A DNA stretch of 64,000 bases from Methylococcaceae bacterium UBA662. GTDB taxonomy: Bacteria; Pseudomonadota; Gammaproteobacteria; Methylococcales; Methylomonadaceae. Below the pieces are notes generated by a model. The model searched no databases and was not told the origin of the DNA. It worked only from the letters and a program-made list of their open reading frames with translations. Positions 8,525-18,142 of the stretch are shown here, piece by piece; the stretch's first letter is position 1, and every line of letters begins with the position of its first letter. The translations under genes were made by a program, and so were the position numbers. The stretch spans positions 1 to 64,000 of the forward strand of contig DBNW01000035.1 of the NCBI GenBank assembly GCA_002299425.1. Direction: 5' to 3'.

Positions 8525-9592
8525 ATGCCGAACAATTTAGAAACGCGCGCCCGTTTCATCGCTGTTGCTGTTTTACTGGCCGCAGGCACTTGGGTGTTGC
8601 AGGGCTTTTTGCCGTTGTTGGCCTGGGCGGTGGTCACGGCCATCAGCACCTGGCCGCTGTATCAGTATCTGCTGGTTTCCAAGAAGCTGCACGGTAAAGT
8701 TACCTGGGGGGCGGTGGCATTGACGCTTATGATAGGGGCGGTGATTTTATGGCCGGTCTTTTACGGTTTGTTGCGGTTGTTGGATGAATCCCAGTCGTTC
8801 GCCCAATTTTTAATGGAGGCCAAGAAAATTGGCATCGCCCCTCCCGACTGGTTGGCCACCGTACCCATGCTAGGGGACTGGGCGAAACAGCAGTGGCTTG
8901 AAACTTTAGGGACACCGCAGGCAGCGAATGAGACCTTACATTGGCTAGGAACGGCTGGAGCATTGGCTTATACCAAAGAATTGGCCAGCCAACTGTTTCA
9001 CCGGTTCATGAGTTTTTTGGTTTTTTTATTGATTTTGTTGTTCGTGTATCAGCACGGCGATAGCTTGGCCAAGCAAGTCCAAGCCAGTAGCCGCAGGGTG
9101 TTTGGCGATGTGGGTGTGCGTTATACCTTGCACGCTGCTACCGCTATCCGGGGTACGGTTAACGGCATGATGCTCGTGGGCGTGGGTAAGGGTTTGCTAA
9201 TGGGTGTCGGCTATGCCGTAGCGGGCATGAGCCATCCGGCTATTTTGGGTGCGTTGACCGGATTTTTTGCGCTGATCCCTTTTGCAGCCAAGCTGATTTT
9301 CGGTGCCTGTGCGCTGGTGTTGCTGGCCGAAAACCATATTCCCGAAGCCATTGGCTTATTTGCTTACGGCATGGTGTTAACTTTTGTCACCGACAACTAC
9401 ATCCGTCCCATTTTGATTGGCGGGGCGGTTAGGCTGCATTTTATTTGGACATTACTGGGTATTTTTGGCGGCATGGAAGCCATGGGTTTGCTGGGCTTGT
9501 TTTTAGGTCCCGCCATATTGGCCGTGTTGATGTCAATTTGGCGCGACTGGTTGCGGGACATGGATAACCGCCCGGGCAGTGAATCCGGTTAA
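8525..9592 (+). CDS. AI-2E family transporter (PerM-like)
   Basis: A 355-residue polytopic inner-membrane protein of the AI-2 exporter/PerM family. Paired N-terminal helices (about 12-32 and 34-52), a helix near 60-85, a soluble middle region (about 90-150) and a cluster of four to five C-terminal helices (about 160-335) match the family layout. Proteins of this family have been assigned to quorum-signal export, sodium/proton exchange or permease roles, so the substrate cannot be called. It begins 106 bases after ntrX, far enough for its own promoter. Confidence 0.85.
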   Translation: MPNNLETRARFIAVAVLLAAGTWVLQGFLPLLAWAVVTAISTWPLYQYLLVSKKLHGKVTWGAVALTLMIGAVILWPVFYGLLRLLDESQSFAQFLMEAKKIGIAPPDWLATVPMLGDWAKQQWLETLGTPQAANETLHWLGTAGALAYTKELASQLFHRFMSFLVFLLILLFVYQHGDSLAKQVQASSRRVFGDVGVRYTLHAATAIRGTVNGMMLVGVGKGLLMGVGYAVAGMSHPAILGALTGFFALIPFAAKLIFGACALVLLAENHIPEAIGLFAYGMVLTFVTDNYIRPILIGGAVRLHFIWTLLGIFGGMEAMGLLGLFLGPAILAVLMSIWRDWLRDMDNRPGSESG

Positions 9593-9719
9593 GCCGCCAT
9601 TAATGTGCTTTTTTTGACAATGTCGCGGCGGATTCTCGCGCGCCAATGTCCGCCCTGCGGCGTTTGTAAGATGCCTAATCTTTTAAAACCGAGCCGTAAC
9701 CAGCCAGTGAGAACACGCT

Positions 9720-10682
9720 ATGAACAAGCCAGACCCGCATCAGCAGGCTTTTGAAAATCTGTCGCACTCCCATGAATTCGCCGTGATCAATCAAAAAGGT
9801 GAGCGGCGTACCGGGTGGGTGCTGGCGATTACTTTGGTCACGCTGTTGCTGGAAATCGCCGCCGGCACGGTGTTTGGTTCAATGGCGTTACTGGCCGATG
9901 GGTGGCACATGGCAACCCATGCGGCGGCTTTTATGGTCGCTTTGTTCGCTTACCGTTATGCTCGCATCCATGCCGATGACGGGCTATTTGCCTTCAGTCC
10001 AGGCAAAGTCGGTGTGCTGGGCAGTTTTATCAGCTCGGTCGTTTTAGGTATGGTCGCATTGCTGATGTTGGTGGAGTCGTGCGAGCGGTTTTTTGCCCCT
10101 CACACTATCTATCACGACGAAGCGCTGCTGATTGCTTGTTTTGGCCTTCTGGTCAATGTGATTTGTGCGCTGTTGTTGCGCGACCATCACTCCCATGACG
10201 GTAACGACCACGACCACCATCACCACGACAAAAATCTAAAAGCGGCGTATTTTCATGTGCTGGCCGATGCGCTGACTTCGGTGTTAGCCATCGCCGCTTT
10301 GCTGGCGGGCAAGTATTACGGCCTAGACTGGCTGGACTCGGCTATGGGCGCGGTTGGGTCCTTGGTTATTGGTCAATGGGCTTACAGCCTGATGCGGGAG
10401 GCCTGGCCTTTGCTGGCTGATGAAAGTCTGGAGAAAAAGTACCAAGAAGCCATTCAACAAGCCATCGAAAACGATGCCGATAACCGGGTCTGCGATTTGC
10501 ATGTGTGGCGGGTAGGGCCAGGGCATTTTGCGGTTATTCTATCGGTTGTTTCGCACGCGCCTCAAGGCCCTGACCATTACAAGCGTCTGTTGGAAAAATT
10601 CCAGGATTTAGGCCATCACGGCAGGCTTTCCCATATCACCGTCGAGGTACATCGTTGCTTAGGCGAAGACTGTCCGGGGTGA
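9720..10682 (+). CDS. dmeF: DmeF-like CDF family divalent metal cation efflux protein
   Basis: A 320-residue cation diffusion facilitator. It should use the proton gradient to export divalent metals; DmeF members favour cobalt and nickel. Six membrane helices are visible. The TM2 metal motif reads ADGWHMATH and the TM5 motif HVLADALTS, with the family's Asp/His ligands. Between TM4 and TM5 lies a His-rich loop (residues about 157-173, with a DHDHHHHD core), a common metal-capturing feature. The C-terminal cytoplasmic domain ends in a HRCLGEDC motif. The start ATG at 9720 follows a 127-base gap. Cobalt/nickel preference is inferred from similarity to DmeF. Confidence 0.85.
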   Translation: MNKPDPHQQAFENLSHSHEFAVINQKGERRTGWVLAITLVTLLLEIAAGTVFGSMALLADGWHMATHAAAFMVALFAYRYARIHADDGLFAFSPGKVGVLGSFISSVVLGMVALLMLVESCERFFAPHTIYHDEALLIACFGLLVNVICALLLRDHHSHDGNDHDHHHHDKNLKAAYFHVLADALTSVLAIAALLAGKYYGLDWLDSAMGAVGSLVIGQWAYSLMREAWPLLADESLEKKYQEAIQQAIENDADNRVCDLHVWRVGPGHFAVILSVVSHAPQGPDHYKRLLEKFQDLGHHGRLSHITVEVHRCLGEDCPG

Positions 10683-10786
10683 TGCCGGTTTATTCTGGCT
10701 GGGCTTGGCGTGTAGAATGATCCGTTAACCTTTTTTCTTTTAACCTTCCCACAGTTTTTTATTTAAGACATTCCGAGTTCTTTTAC

Positions 10787-13387
10787 ATGATAAAACGAAT
10801 TGCCACCCTGTTAGCACTGGCACTGCTGGTCGTCATCAACTTCAGTATCTGGAGCTATGTTAACAACCCGCTGCAAATACAACCGTGGACCAAAACCACC
10901 ATGGGGCTGACCTACGATGCCACCCGCAAGGGCGACCGCCCCGAAGACAACAAATTGATTGCCGAGGCGGACATCGCCAGCGATTTGGCCTTGTTAGAAA
11001 ACAAAGTCCATGCCATCCGCACTTACAGCGTGCTGCGCGGCCAGCATAAAATTCCCGAAATTGCCGCCCAGCATAATTTGAATGTCACGCTCGGTGCCTG
11101 GGTTGGCGGCAATCTGGAAAAAAACCGGCAAGAAATTGAAACGCTGATTAGTACCAGTCGCCAAAACAACCCAAAAATCATCCGCCTGATGGTGGGCAAC
11201 GAGGTCATGCTGCGGGCCGACATCAGCGAAGCGCAATTGATTGAGTACATAAGGGAAGTGAAAAAACGCAACTGGCGGCCGGTCAGCACTTCGGAGACCT
11301 GGGCGGAATGGTTAAAGCATCCGAAACTGGCCGAGGAAGTGGATTTTATCGCTGTGCACATACTGCCGTATTGGGAAGGCATCGCCGCCGAAGACGCGGT
11401 GGATTATATTTTCGACCGTTACCATCAAGTCAAACAAGCGTACCCTAATAAACCGGTCATCATCACCGAGGTGGGCTGGCCTTCCGATGGCCAACCCGCT
11501 AGGCACGCTACCGCCTCAATCTCCAACCAAGCTAAAGTTTTACGCGAGTTTTTAAACCGTGCCGAGCGGGAAAAAGTGACTTATTACATTGTTGAGGCCT
11601 TTGACCAGCCTTGGAAACAGGCGATAGAGGGATCGGCGGGGGCTTATTGGGGTATTTTTACCGCTGATCGGCAAGCTAAATACCCAATGGACGGCGACGT
11701 ACTGGTCTTGCCAGGTTGGGAGCATTGGGCGGTAGGCGCAGCCGTGTTCAGTATTTTTTTGATGACCTTGTTTTTGTTTACCCGCAGAACGCTGAGAATG
11801 GGCGGCATGTTGTTTTTTGGCGTGATGACCAACCTAGCGGCATCGACTATCTTTTGGGTGGCTTCCATTGGCGCGCAACAATACCAAACCCCCTTGACCA
11901 TTACCTTTTGGGTGGTTTTAATCCTGATGCAGATTCTGGCGGTGGTCATCTTGCTGATCGAAAGCTTGGAAATCGCCGAAATCATCTGGCATAAAAAAAC
12001 CGTCCGCACCTTCCAGCCGTTAACGCCATCGCCCGGTTTCAAATACCCCAAGGTGTCCTTGCACCTGCCCATCCACAACGAGCCGCCGATGATGGTGCGC
12101 AAAACCCTAGAAGCTCTGGCTCAGGTGGATTACCCGAACCTGGAAGTGCTGGTGATGGACAACAACACCAAAGACCCGGCTATTTGGCAGCCGGTGCGCG
12201 AGGATTGCGAACGCTTAGGGCCTACGTTTCGTTTTTTTCATTTGGAAAACTGGCCGGGGTTCAAGGCCGGTGCCATCAACCATGCCCTGGAGCAGACCGC
12301 ACCCGATGCCGAAATCATCGCCGTCATCGACAGCGACTATATCGTGTCGCCGGATTGGCTTAAGTGCATGGTGCCTTACTTTGATAATGAAAATGTCGGC
12401 TTTGTGCAGTCGCCGCAGGATTACCGGGATCGCCACATCAGCCTGTTCAAAAGCATGTGCTATTGGGAGTATGCCGGTTTTTTCAACATCGGCATGGTGC
12501 AGCGCAACGAATACAACGCCATCATCCAGCACGGCACCATGACCATGATCCGCAAATCCGCCTTGCTGGAAGTGGGGCGGTGGGCGCAATGGTGTATTTG
12601 CGAGGACAGCGAGCTGGGCGTGCGCCTGTACGAGGCGGGCTACGATTCGGTTTATGTCAAAGACTCTTTTGGCCGCGGCCTGATGCCGGACACTTTTTCC
12701 GGCTACATGACCCAGCGCTTCCGCTGGGTGTACGGTGCCATGCAGATTATTAAAGCGCATTGGCGCAGCTTCTTGCCGGGTAAAAATTCACCCTTGACCG
12801 CGGCGCAACGCTATTATTTCGTGGCCGGCTGGCTGCCTTGGTTTTCCGATGCGCTAGCCTTACTGTTCGCCGTTACCAGCCTGCTGTTGACTGCCGTCAT
12901 CGTCACGGACCCCCTGCACAACGAATTGCCGATCAACGCCTTTCTATTTCCCACCATTGGCTTGTTCAGCTTTAAAGTGCTGCGCGGGCTGTGGCTGTAC
13001 AAGGCGCGGGTGCCGTGTACGGTATGGAATTCGCTGGGCGCGGCGTTATCCGGTTTGTCTTTAACGCACACCGTTGCCCGAGGGGTTTGGCAAGGGCTGT
13101 TCACTTCCGGCAAGCCGTTTATGCGCACGCCCAAGTACGAACGTCAAGGGCCGTTGTTCACCGGGCTTATGACTATCCGCGAGGAGCTGATACTGTTGTC
13201 AGCTTTGGCGCTGGGCATTTATGCGATCGCCTCATTAGAGCATTTTGACAACCTGACCGGGCACTTGTGGATTTCTATTTTATCGGTGCAGGCCGTACCT
13301 TATTTGGCCACCTTGGTGAGCTTGCTGGCCAGCATTGTGCCCAATTATTTCGGCTCTAACAAAACAGCGGAAGAATTGGACGTGTAG
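10787..13387 (+). CDS. ndvB: NdvB-like beta-glucan synthase: GH17 domain fused to GT2 glycosyltransferase
   Basis: An 866-residue membrane protein that joins a periplasmic GH17 domain to a processive family 2 glycosyltransferase, as in Pseudomonas NdvB (867 residues), which makes cyclic or periplasmic beta-1,3-glucans. After an N-terminal anchor (residues 4-22), the GH17 part holds the acid/base Glu 139 (VGNEV) and the nucleophile Glu 228 (ITEVGWPS). Helices follow at about 312-332, 340-362 and 370-394. The GT2 part has the DSD motif at 515-517, the ED pair at 606-607 and QRFRW at 643-647, then C-terminal helices. All catalytic motifs look intact. Being next to trkA/trkH, it may serve osmotic adaptation; that link is inferred. 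Confidence 0.9.
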   Translation: MIKRIATLLALALLVVINFSIWSYVNNPLQIQPWTKTTMGLTYDATRKGDRPEDNKLIAEADIASDLALLENKVHAIRTYSVLRGQHKIPEIAAQHNLNVTLGAWVGGNLEKNRQEIETLISTSRQNNPKIIRLMVGNEVMLRADISEAQLIEYIREVKKRNWRPVSTSETWAEWLKHPKLAEEVDFIAVHILPYWEGIAAEDAVDYIFDRYHQVKQAYPNKPVIITEVGWPSDGQPARHATASISNQAKVLREFLNRAEREKVTYYIVEAFDQPWKQAIEGSAGAYWGIFTADRQAKYPMDGDVLVLPGWEHWAVGAAVFSIFLMTLFLFTRRTLRMGGMLFFGVMTNLAASTIFWVASIGAQQYQTPLTITFWVVLILMQILAVVILLIESLEIAEIIWHKKTVRTFQPLTPSPGFKYPKVSLHLPIHNEPPMMVRKTLEALAQVDYPNLEVLVMDNNTKDPAIWQPVREDCERLGPTFRFFHLENWPGFKAGAINHALEQTAPDAEIIAVIDSDYIVSPDWLKCMVPYFDNENVGFVQSPQDYRDRHISLFKSMCYWEYAGFFNIGMVQRNEYNAIIQHGTMTMIRKSALLEVGRWAQWCICEDSELGVRLYEAGYDSVYVKDSFGRGLMPDTFSGYMTQRFRWVYGAMQIIKAHWRSFLPGKNSPLTAAQRYYFVAGWLPWFSDALALLFAVTSLLLTAVIVTDPLHNELPINAFLFPTIGLFSFKVLRGLWLYKARVPCTVWNSLGAALSGLSLTHTVARGVWQGLFTSGKPFMRTPKYERQGPLFTGLMTIREELILLSALALGIYAIASLEHFDNLTGHLWISILSVQAVPYLATLVSLLASIVPNYFGSNKTAEELDV

Positions 13388-13402
13388 CAGCGGGAGTTTA
13401 TT

Positions 13403-14767
13403 TTGAAAATTCTGATTTTAGGCGCCGGCATCACCGGCTCTTCAGTGGCAGAAGCCTTGGCCAGCGAAGACAACGATATCCTGGTGATTGATTTCAAGCC
13501 GGAATTGCTTGACGCTCTGAAAGAACGTTTCGACATCGCCACCGTCACCGGCAACGCCGCCCACCCCAGCGTGTTGGAGCAGGCGGGTATCGACAACACC
13601 GATATCGTCATCGCCGTTACCGACAGTGACGAGACCAATATGCTGGCCTGCGCCGTCATCCACGCCTTGTACAACAAGCCGAAAACCATCGCCCGTGTCC
13701 GGGCCGTCGATTACCTGACCCATCCCCAGGTGTTTGCCGGGCAAAAAGGCATCCCGGTCGATTTCGTCATCTGCCCGGAGCAGATTGTCATGGAGTCCAT
13801 CCGCAACTTGATCAATTACCCCGGCGTGTTGCACATCTCCCATTTTGCCGGCGGTTTGGTGCGGCTGTTTTCGGTGAAGATGGTACCGGATGGCTTTTTG
13901 ACCGGAAAACCGATTGCCGCGTTAAAGATACGTTTTCCCCAAGGCAATGTCAGGGTGGCGGCGGTGTTCAGAAAAGGGCTGCCCAGAATCGTCAACGGCC
14001 AAACCACCATTGAGGCGGACGATGAAGTGTTTTTTGTCGCCCCTCAAAATGAAGTGAAACGGGTCTTGAAAGAACTGCATAAGTTGGAACCCCCGTTAAA
14101 GCGCATTATCATCGCCGGCGGCGGGCATGTCGGCAAGCGCCTGGCCTTGGCTTTGGAACACAACCACCACGTCAAAATTATCGAAAAAGACCCGGTGCGG
14201 GCGAAAAAAATTGCTGTGGACTTGAAAAAGACCACTGTGCTGATGGGCGACTGCGCCGATGAAAGCCTGTTGCTGGACGAAGCCATCGAGAACACCGACT
14301 TATTCTGCGCCATCACCAACAACGACGGAGCCAATATCATCTCGGCCTCCTTGGCCAAAAACCTGGGGGCCAGAAAAACCATCTGCCTGCTCAACCACAA
14401 AGCCTACAGCAAGCTGTTGCCCAACACTGGCATCGACGTGGTGGTGTTGCCCAACCAAGAAACCTTGGGCAGTATCCTAAAACACGTCCGCAAAGGCGAT
14501 GTCGCCCAAGTCAGCTCCTTATGCGGCGGCTCCGCCGAGGCCATCGAGGCCATCGCCCACCGGGGCAACGGCGTCAATTCGGTGGTCGGTCGTCAAGTCA
14601 GCGCCATCAACCTGCCGGAAGGCGTGGTTCTAGGTGCCTTGATCCGCAACCAGGAAGTCATGGAAATTCATCATGACACGGTGTTTGAGGAAAACGACCA
14701 TGTGGTGATGTTCGCCATCGACAAAAAGCTGGTCGCCAGCATCGAAAAAACCTTCCAGCCGATTTGA
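13403..14767 (+). CDS. trkA: Trk potassium uptake system NAD-binding subunit TrkA
   Basis: A 454-residue peripheral membrane protein that gates the TrkH potassium channel through nucleotide binding. It has the expected duplicated architecture: two RCK_N Rossmann domains, starting MKILILGAGITGSS and again near residue 233 (IIIAGGGHVGKR), each followed by an RCK_C domain. The start is a TTG at 13403, supported by a GGGAG ribosome binding site about seven bases upstream and by exact family alignment of the first residues. It lies 15 bases after ndvB and 40 bases before trkH, so the three are likely cotranscribed. Confidence 0.95.
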   Translation: MKILILGAGITGSSVAEALASEDNDILVIDFKPELLDALKERFDIATVTGNAAHPSVLEQAGIDNTDIVIAVTDSDETNMLACAVIHALYNKPKTIARVRAVDYLTHPQVFAGQKGIPVDFVICPEQIVMESIRNLINYPGVLHISHFAGGLVRLFSVKMVPDGFLTGKPIAALKIRFPQGNVRVAAVFRKGLPRIVNGQTTIEADDEVFFVAPQNEVKRVLKELHKLEPPLKRIIIAGGGHVGKRLALALEHNHHVKIIEKDPVRAKKIAVDLKKTTVLMGDCADESLLLDEAIENTDLFCAITNNDGANIISASLAKNLGARKTICLLNHKAYSKLLPNTGIDVVVLPNQETLGSILKHVRKGDVAQVSSLCGGSAEAIEAIAHRGNGVNSVVGRQVSAINLPEGVVLGALIRNQEVMEIHHDTVFEENDHVVMFAIDKKLVASIEKTFQPI

Positions 14768-14807
14768 CCCCGCCTCGCCCCGTTTGCGGCCCCAGCCTCG
14801 GTAATCC

Positions 14808-16265
14808 ATGACTGCCATTTTAACCATCACCCATATTTTCGGTGTCATCACCGTGGGTTTTAGCGGCCTGATGTTCGCCTGCTTTCTGTTCTCGGTCATG
14901 TTCCAGGACGGCGCCGACGCCGCGTTTTGGACCAGCAGCCTGATCACTTTTTTTCTGGGCTTGTTAATGTATTTACCGACCCTTAAGACCCCGAAAAAAG
15001 TGACCCGGCAGGCGGGGTTTTTGTTGGTGGCCTTCACTTGGGTGGTGATTTCGCTGTTCTGCACCTTGCCGCTGTTGCTTTTTATGCCGCAGATGAGCTT
15101 CATTGATGCGTATTTTGAAATGGCCTCGGCACTGACCACGACCGGCGCCACCGTGCTGAGCGGCCTGGACACCTTGCCTATGTCCATCAACCTGTGGCGG
15201 CACCTGCTGAATTGGATCGGGGGCATGGGCATCATTGTCTTTGCCGTGGCCATTTTGCCGATGCTCGGTGTAGGCGGCATGCAGTTGTATAAGGCCGAGG
15301 CGCCGGGTACGGTCAAAGAATCCGAACTGCCGCCGCGTATCGCCCAAACCGCTAAGGCCTTGTGGGAGACTTACGCCTTAATCACCCTAGCCTGCATCGT
15401 CTGCCTTAGGTTGGCCGGCATGGGCTGGTTTGATGCGGTGTGCCATGCGTTTTCGGCCATGAGTTTGGGCGGCTTTAGCACCCACGACACCAGCGTGGGC
15501 TATTTTGATTCCTTGCCCATTGAAATGGTCTTGACACTGTTCCAGTTGCTGGCGGCGATGAATTTCGCCAGCCATTACCTAGCGTTCCGCAAGGGTTCCT
15601 TGCAGCCTTACCGCCATGACATGGAAGCTAAGACCCTGCTGGCCGTGGTGCTGGCCAGTTGCCTGCTGGCCGGGTTTGTGCTGTGGCAACGGGGGACGTA
15701 CCCGGATTTTTGGCTGGCTTTGCGCCATGCCACCTTCAATCTGGTGACCATCGCTACCGATTGCGGCTACGCCTCGCAAGACTTCAACCTCTGGCCCATC
15801 TTTGTGCCGATGTGGATGTTGTTTTTAAGCTGCATCGTGTCGTCATCCGGTTCCACCGGGGGCGGCATCCGCATGATCAGAACCATTATCCTGATGAAGC
15901 AGGCGCGTCTGGAATTGTTCAAGTTTATCCACCCGACCGCCATCAAGCCGGTGCGGATAGGCGATCACATCATTAACAACGACATTGTCACTTCGGTGAT
16001 GGGTTTCATATTCCTTTACTTCATCAGCATCGTCACCTTGGTGTTTGCGTTGATGTTGGGTGGATTGGACTTCATCAGCGCGTTCACCGCCATTATCGCT
16101 TGCTTCAACAACGCCGGACCCGGGCTGAATGAAGTGGGACCGGCCACCAATTACAGTAGCCTGACCGACTTTGAGACCGTGGTGTGTGTGTTCGCGATGA
16201 TTTTAGGCCGGGTGCAGATATTTTCCATTGCCATTTTGTTTGTCCCGGAATTTTGGAAACGATGA
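14808..16265 (+). CDS. trkH: Trk system potassium transporter TrkH
   Basis: A 485-residue channel-like inner-membrane protein with the four-fold M1-P-M2 repeats of the TrkH/TrkG/KtrB superfamily. Selectivity-filter-type pore segments are visible, for example TTTGATVLS (about residues 106-114) and MSLGGFSTHD (about 218-227). Typical length for TrkH is about 480-485. It works with TrkA, encoded immediately upstream, to import potassium driven by the membrane potential. The stop is followed by a strong hairpin that may end both this transcript and the convergent Nudix transcript. Confidence 0.93.
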   Translation: MTAILTITHIFGVITVGFSGLMFACFLFSVMFQDGADAAFWTSSLITFFLGLLMYLPTLKTPKKVTRQAGFLLVAFTWVVISLFCTLPLLLFMPQMSFIDAYFEMASALTTTGATVLSGLDTLPMSINLWRHLLNWIGGMGIIVFAVAILPMLGVGGMQLYKAEAPGTVKESELPPRIAQTAKALWETYALITLACIVCLRLAGMGWFDAVCHAFSAMSLGGFSTHDTSVGYFDSLPIEMVLTLFQLLAAMNFASHYLAFRKGSLQPYRHDMEAKTLLAVVLASCLLAGFVLWQRGTYPDFWLALRHATFNLVTIATDCGYASQDFNLWPIFVPMWMLFLSCIVSSSGSTGGGIRMIRTIILMKQARLELFKFIHPTAIKPVRIGDHIINNDIVTSVMGFIFLYFISIVTLVFALMLGGLDFISAFTAIIACFNNAGPGLNEVGPATNYSSLTDFETVVCVFAMILGRVQIFSIAILFVPEFWKR

Positions 16266-16320
16266 TGCGGCCGATAGCAATCGTCGCATACGTTTGTGCA
16301 GGAGTGGGCGGTTAATCGGC

Positions 16321-16342
16321 GTGAAAAGGCCGGTCTTTTCAC
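16321..16342. terminator. Hairpin between convergent trkH and Nudix genes
   Basis: GTGAAAAG, then a six-base loop, then CTTTTCAC: a perfect eight-base-pair stem in the gap between two convergent genes. There is no long T-tract, so it may be a bidirectional terminator or simply a transcript-end stabiliser. Confidence 0.5.
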
Positions 16343-16378
16343 ACCAGAGACTGCGGTAACTTTCGCGGCGATTAATGG

Positions 16379-16819
16379 TTAAGGGTTAATCCTGAGCGGT
16401 GCAACCTGCTTTGATTGCTGGTAACGCCGGTAATCGGCAAGCACCAAGGCATGGTCAAATGCCAATAATTCCGGCAAGTTGGCGCAGGTGAAAAGGGCGC
16501 AGTTTTTCGCGTCATCGGCGGCTTTAGGCATGCCGCAGGCTTCGGCGATGTAGACGGCGGTGACGGTATGGTGGCGCGGGTCGCGGGTGGGGTTGGAATA
16601 AAGCCCTAATAAAAGGGTTAAGCGGACATCCAGGCAAACCTCTTCTTTGGCTTCGCGGACGGCGGCGCCTTCGACGGTTTCGCCGACATCGACAAAACCG
16701 CCGGGTATCGCCCAGCCATAAGGCGGGTATTTGCGCTCGATTAAGACAAACGGGCGTTCTGCAAGGTCGGCCAGCTCTATCAGAATGTCGGCTGCGAGTA
16801 GGGGCGTAGTAGGTTTCAT
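16379..16819 (-). CDS. Nudix hydrolase
   Basis: A 146-residue hydrolase that should cleave a nucleoside diphosphate-linked substrate. The Nudix box spans residues 41-63, with GFVDVGE then REAKEEV; the Gly usually near its end is Cys here (EEVCL), a tolerated variation. The preceding strand [10 protein letters not shown] is typical of ADP-ribose or NUDT-type pyrophosphatases. It begins 15 bases after the rarA stop, so rarA and this gene form the tail of a lolA-rarA-nudix minus-strand operon. The substrate cannot be told from sequence. Confidence 0.88.
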   Translation of the reverse strand: MKPTTPLLAADILIELADLAERPFVLIERKYPPYGWAIPGGFVDVGETVEGAAVREAKEEVCLDVRLTLLLGLYSNPTRDPRHHTVTAVYIAEACGMPKAADDAKNCALFTCANLPELLAFDHALVLADYRRYQQSKQVAPLRINP

Positions 16820-16834
16820 AACAGTCTTAAAAGG

Positions 16835-18139
16835 TTAGGCTTTGTTGGCCGCTTGCCACTGTGCGTCCAGATTCTGCAAATGTTTGAGTTTTTCGGCAAT
16901 TTTTATTTCCAAGCCACGGTTGACGGGGTCGTAGTAACGGCTGCCCGCTAAGGACTCCGGGAAATAATTTTCCCCGGCGGCATAGGCTTGCGGTTCGTTG
17001 TGGGCGTAACGGTAGGCCTTGCCGTAGTCTAGGGATTGCATCAGCGTGCTTGGGGCGTTGCGCAAATACAGCGGCACGTCCAAACTGCCGCTTTGTTTGG
17101 CGGCGTTTAGGGCGGCTTTAAAAGCCGTGTAAACGGCGTTGCTCTTAGGGGCGCAGGCCAGGTAAAGCACCGCTTGCGCCAAGGTCAATTCGCCTTCGGG
17201 GCTGCCCAAGCGTTCTTGCGCCTCCCAAGCATTAATGGCGATTTGCAGGGCGCGTGGGTCGGCGTTACCGATGTCTTCCGAGGCTATACGCACGATGCGC
17301 CGGGCTAAATAAGATAAATCGCAGCCGGCGTCAATCATGCGGCAGAGCCAATACAGGGCGGCGTCCGGAGAGCTGCCTCGGACGGCCTTGTGCAAAGCAG
17401 ATATTTGGTTGTAGAACGCTTCGCCGTGGTGGTCAAAGCGCCGGACACCCCCGGTCAGGACTTCCTGGGCAATCTCGCCGCTAATTTCAGTGCTGCTTTG
17501 CGATTCTGTAACTTCGACCGCCAGCTCCAATAAATTCAACAACCTGCGGGCATCGCCGTCGGACGCCTGGGCAAATTGTTGTTTAATCTCATCGGCGCAT
17601 GCAATGTGGGCGTAGTGGTTAGCCAAGGCTTGTGCCAATACATGCAGCAAATCGGTTTCGGCTAAGGCGTTCAGCACATAAACCCGGGCCCGGGACAGCA
17701 GCGCGTTATTCAGCGCAAACGAGGGGTTTTCTGTGGTCGCGCCTATAAAATAAACCGTGCCATCCTCGACATGCGGCAAAAATGCATCCTGCTGGGCTTT
17801 GTTGAAGCGGTGCGCCTCATCGACGAACAAGACACTGCGCCGCCCCTGGCTTTCCCGAATGATCCGGGCTTGTTCGACGGCGGCGCGGATTTCCTTGACC
17901 CCCGACAACACCGCCGAAACCGGCATGAACTCGGCATCGGATTGCTTAGCCACCAGCCGCGCTAGGGTGGTTTTGCCGGTACCCGGCGGTCCCCAAAAAA
18001 TCATCGAATGCAGGCGACCGGACAGGATCGCTTGGTACAGGGGTTTTCCGGGTTTTAAGATGTGCTGCTGGCCCACAAAAGTGCTCAGGGAAGCAGGCCG
18101 CATCCGGTCCGCCAGCGGCCTGCTTAAGTCTTCGAGCAT
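16835..18139 (-). CDS. rarA: Replication-associated recombination protein RarA (MgsA)
   Basis: A 434-residue AAA+ ATPase related to clamp loaders, acting at stalled replication forks. Walker A GPPGTGKTT is at residues 50-58, Walker B with DEAH at 107-110, and the sensor region TTENPSF downstream. The C-terminal half matches the MgsA AAA+ C-terminal tetramerisation region (SEDIGNADPRAL, SNAVYTAFKAA). Length is close to the E. coli protein. It starts three bases after the lolA stop, the classical lolA-rarA gammaproteobacterial pair, and is presumably translationally coupled. Confidence 0.95.
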   Translation of the reverse strand: MLEDLSRPLADRMRPASLSTFVGQQHILKPGKPLYQAILSGRLHSMIFWGPPGTGKTTLARLVAKQSDAEFMPVSAVLSGVKEIRAAVEQARIIRESQGRRSVLFVDEAHRFNKAQQDAFLPHVEDGTVYFIGATTENPSFALNNALLSRARVYVLNALAETDLLHVLAQALANHYAHIACADEIKQQFAQASDGDARRLLNLLELAVEVTESQSSTEISGEIAQEVLTGGVRRFDHHGEAFYNQISALHKAVRGSSPDAALYWLCRMIDAGCDLSYLARRIVRIASEDIGNADPRALQIAINAWEAQERLGSPEGELTLAQAVLYLACAPKSNAVYTAFKAALNAAKQSGSLDVPLYLRNAPSTLMQSLDYGKAYRYAHNEPQAYAAGENYFPESLAGSRYYDPVNRGLEIKIAEKLKHLQNLDAQWQAANKA

Positions 18140-18142
18140 GGC

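Noticed and set aside
10044..10226. Val/Met-rich repeat-like open frame on the minus strand
   Set aside because: It is the complement of the His-rich metal loop of the cation efflux gene, not an independent gene.
14630..15316. Open frame of 228 codons on the minus strand
   Set aside because: Antisense to the end of trkA and start of trkH, both well supported. No family features.
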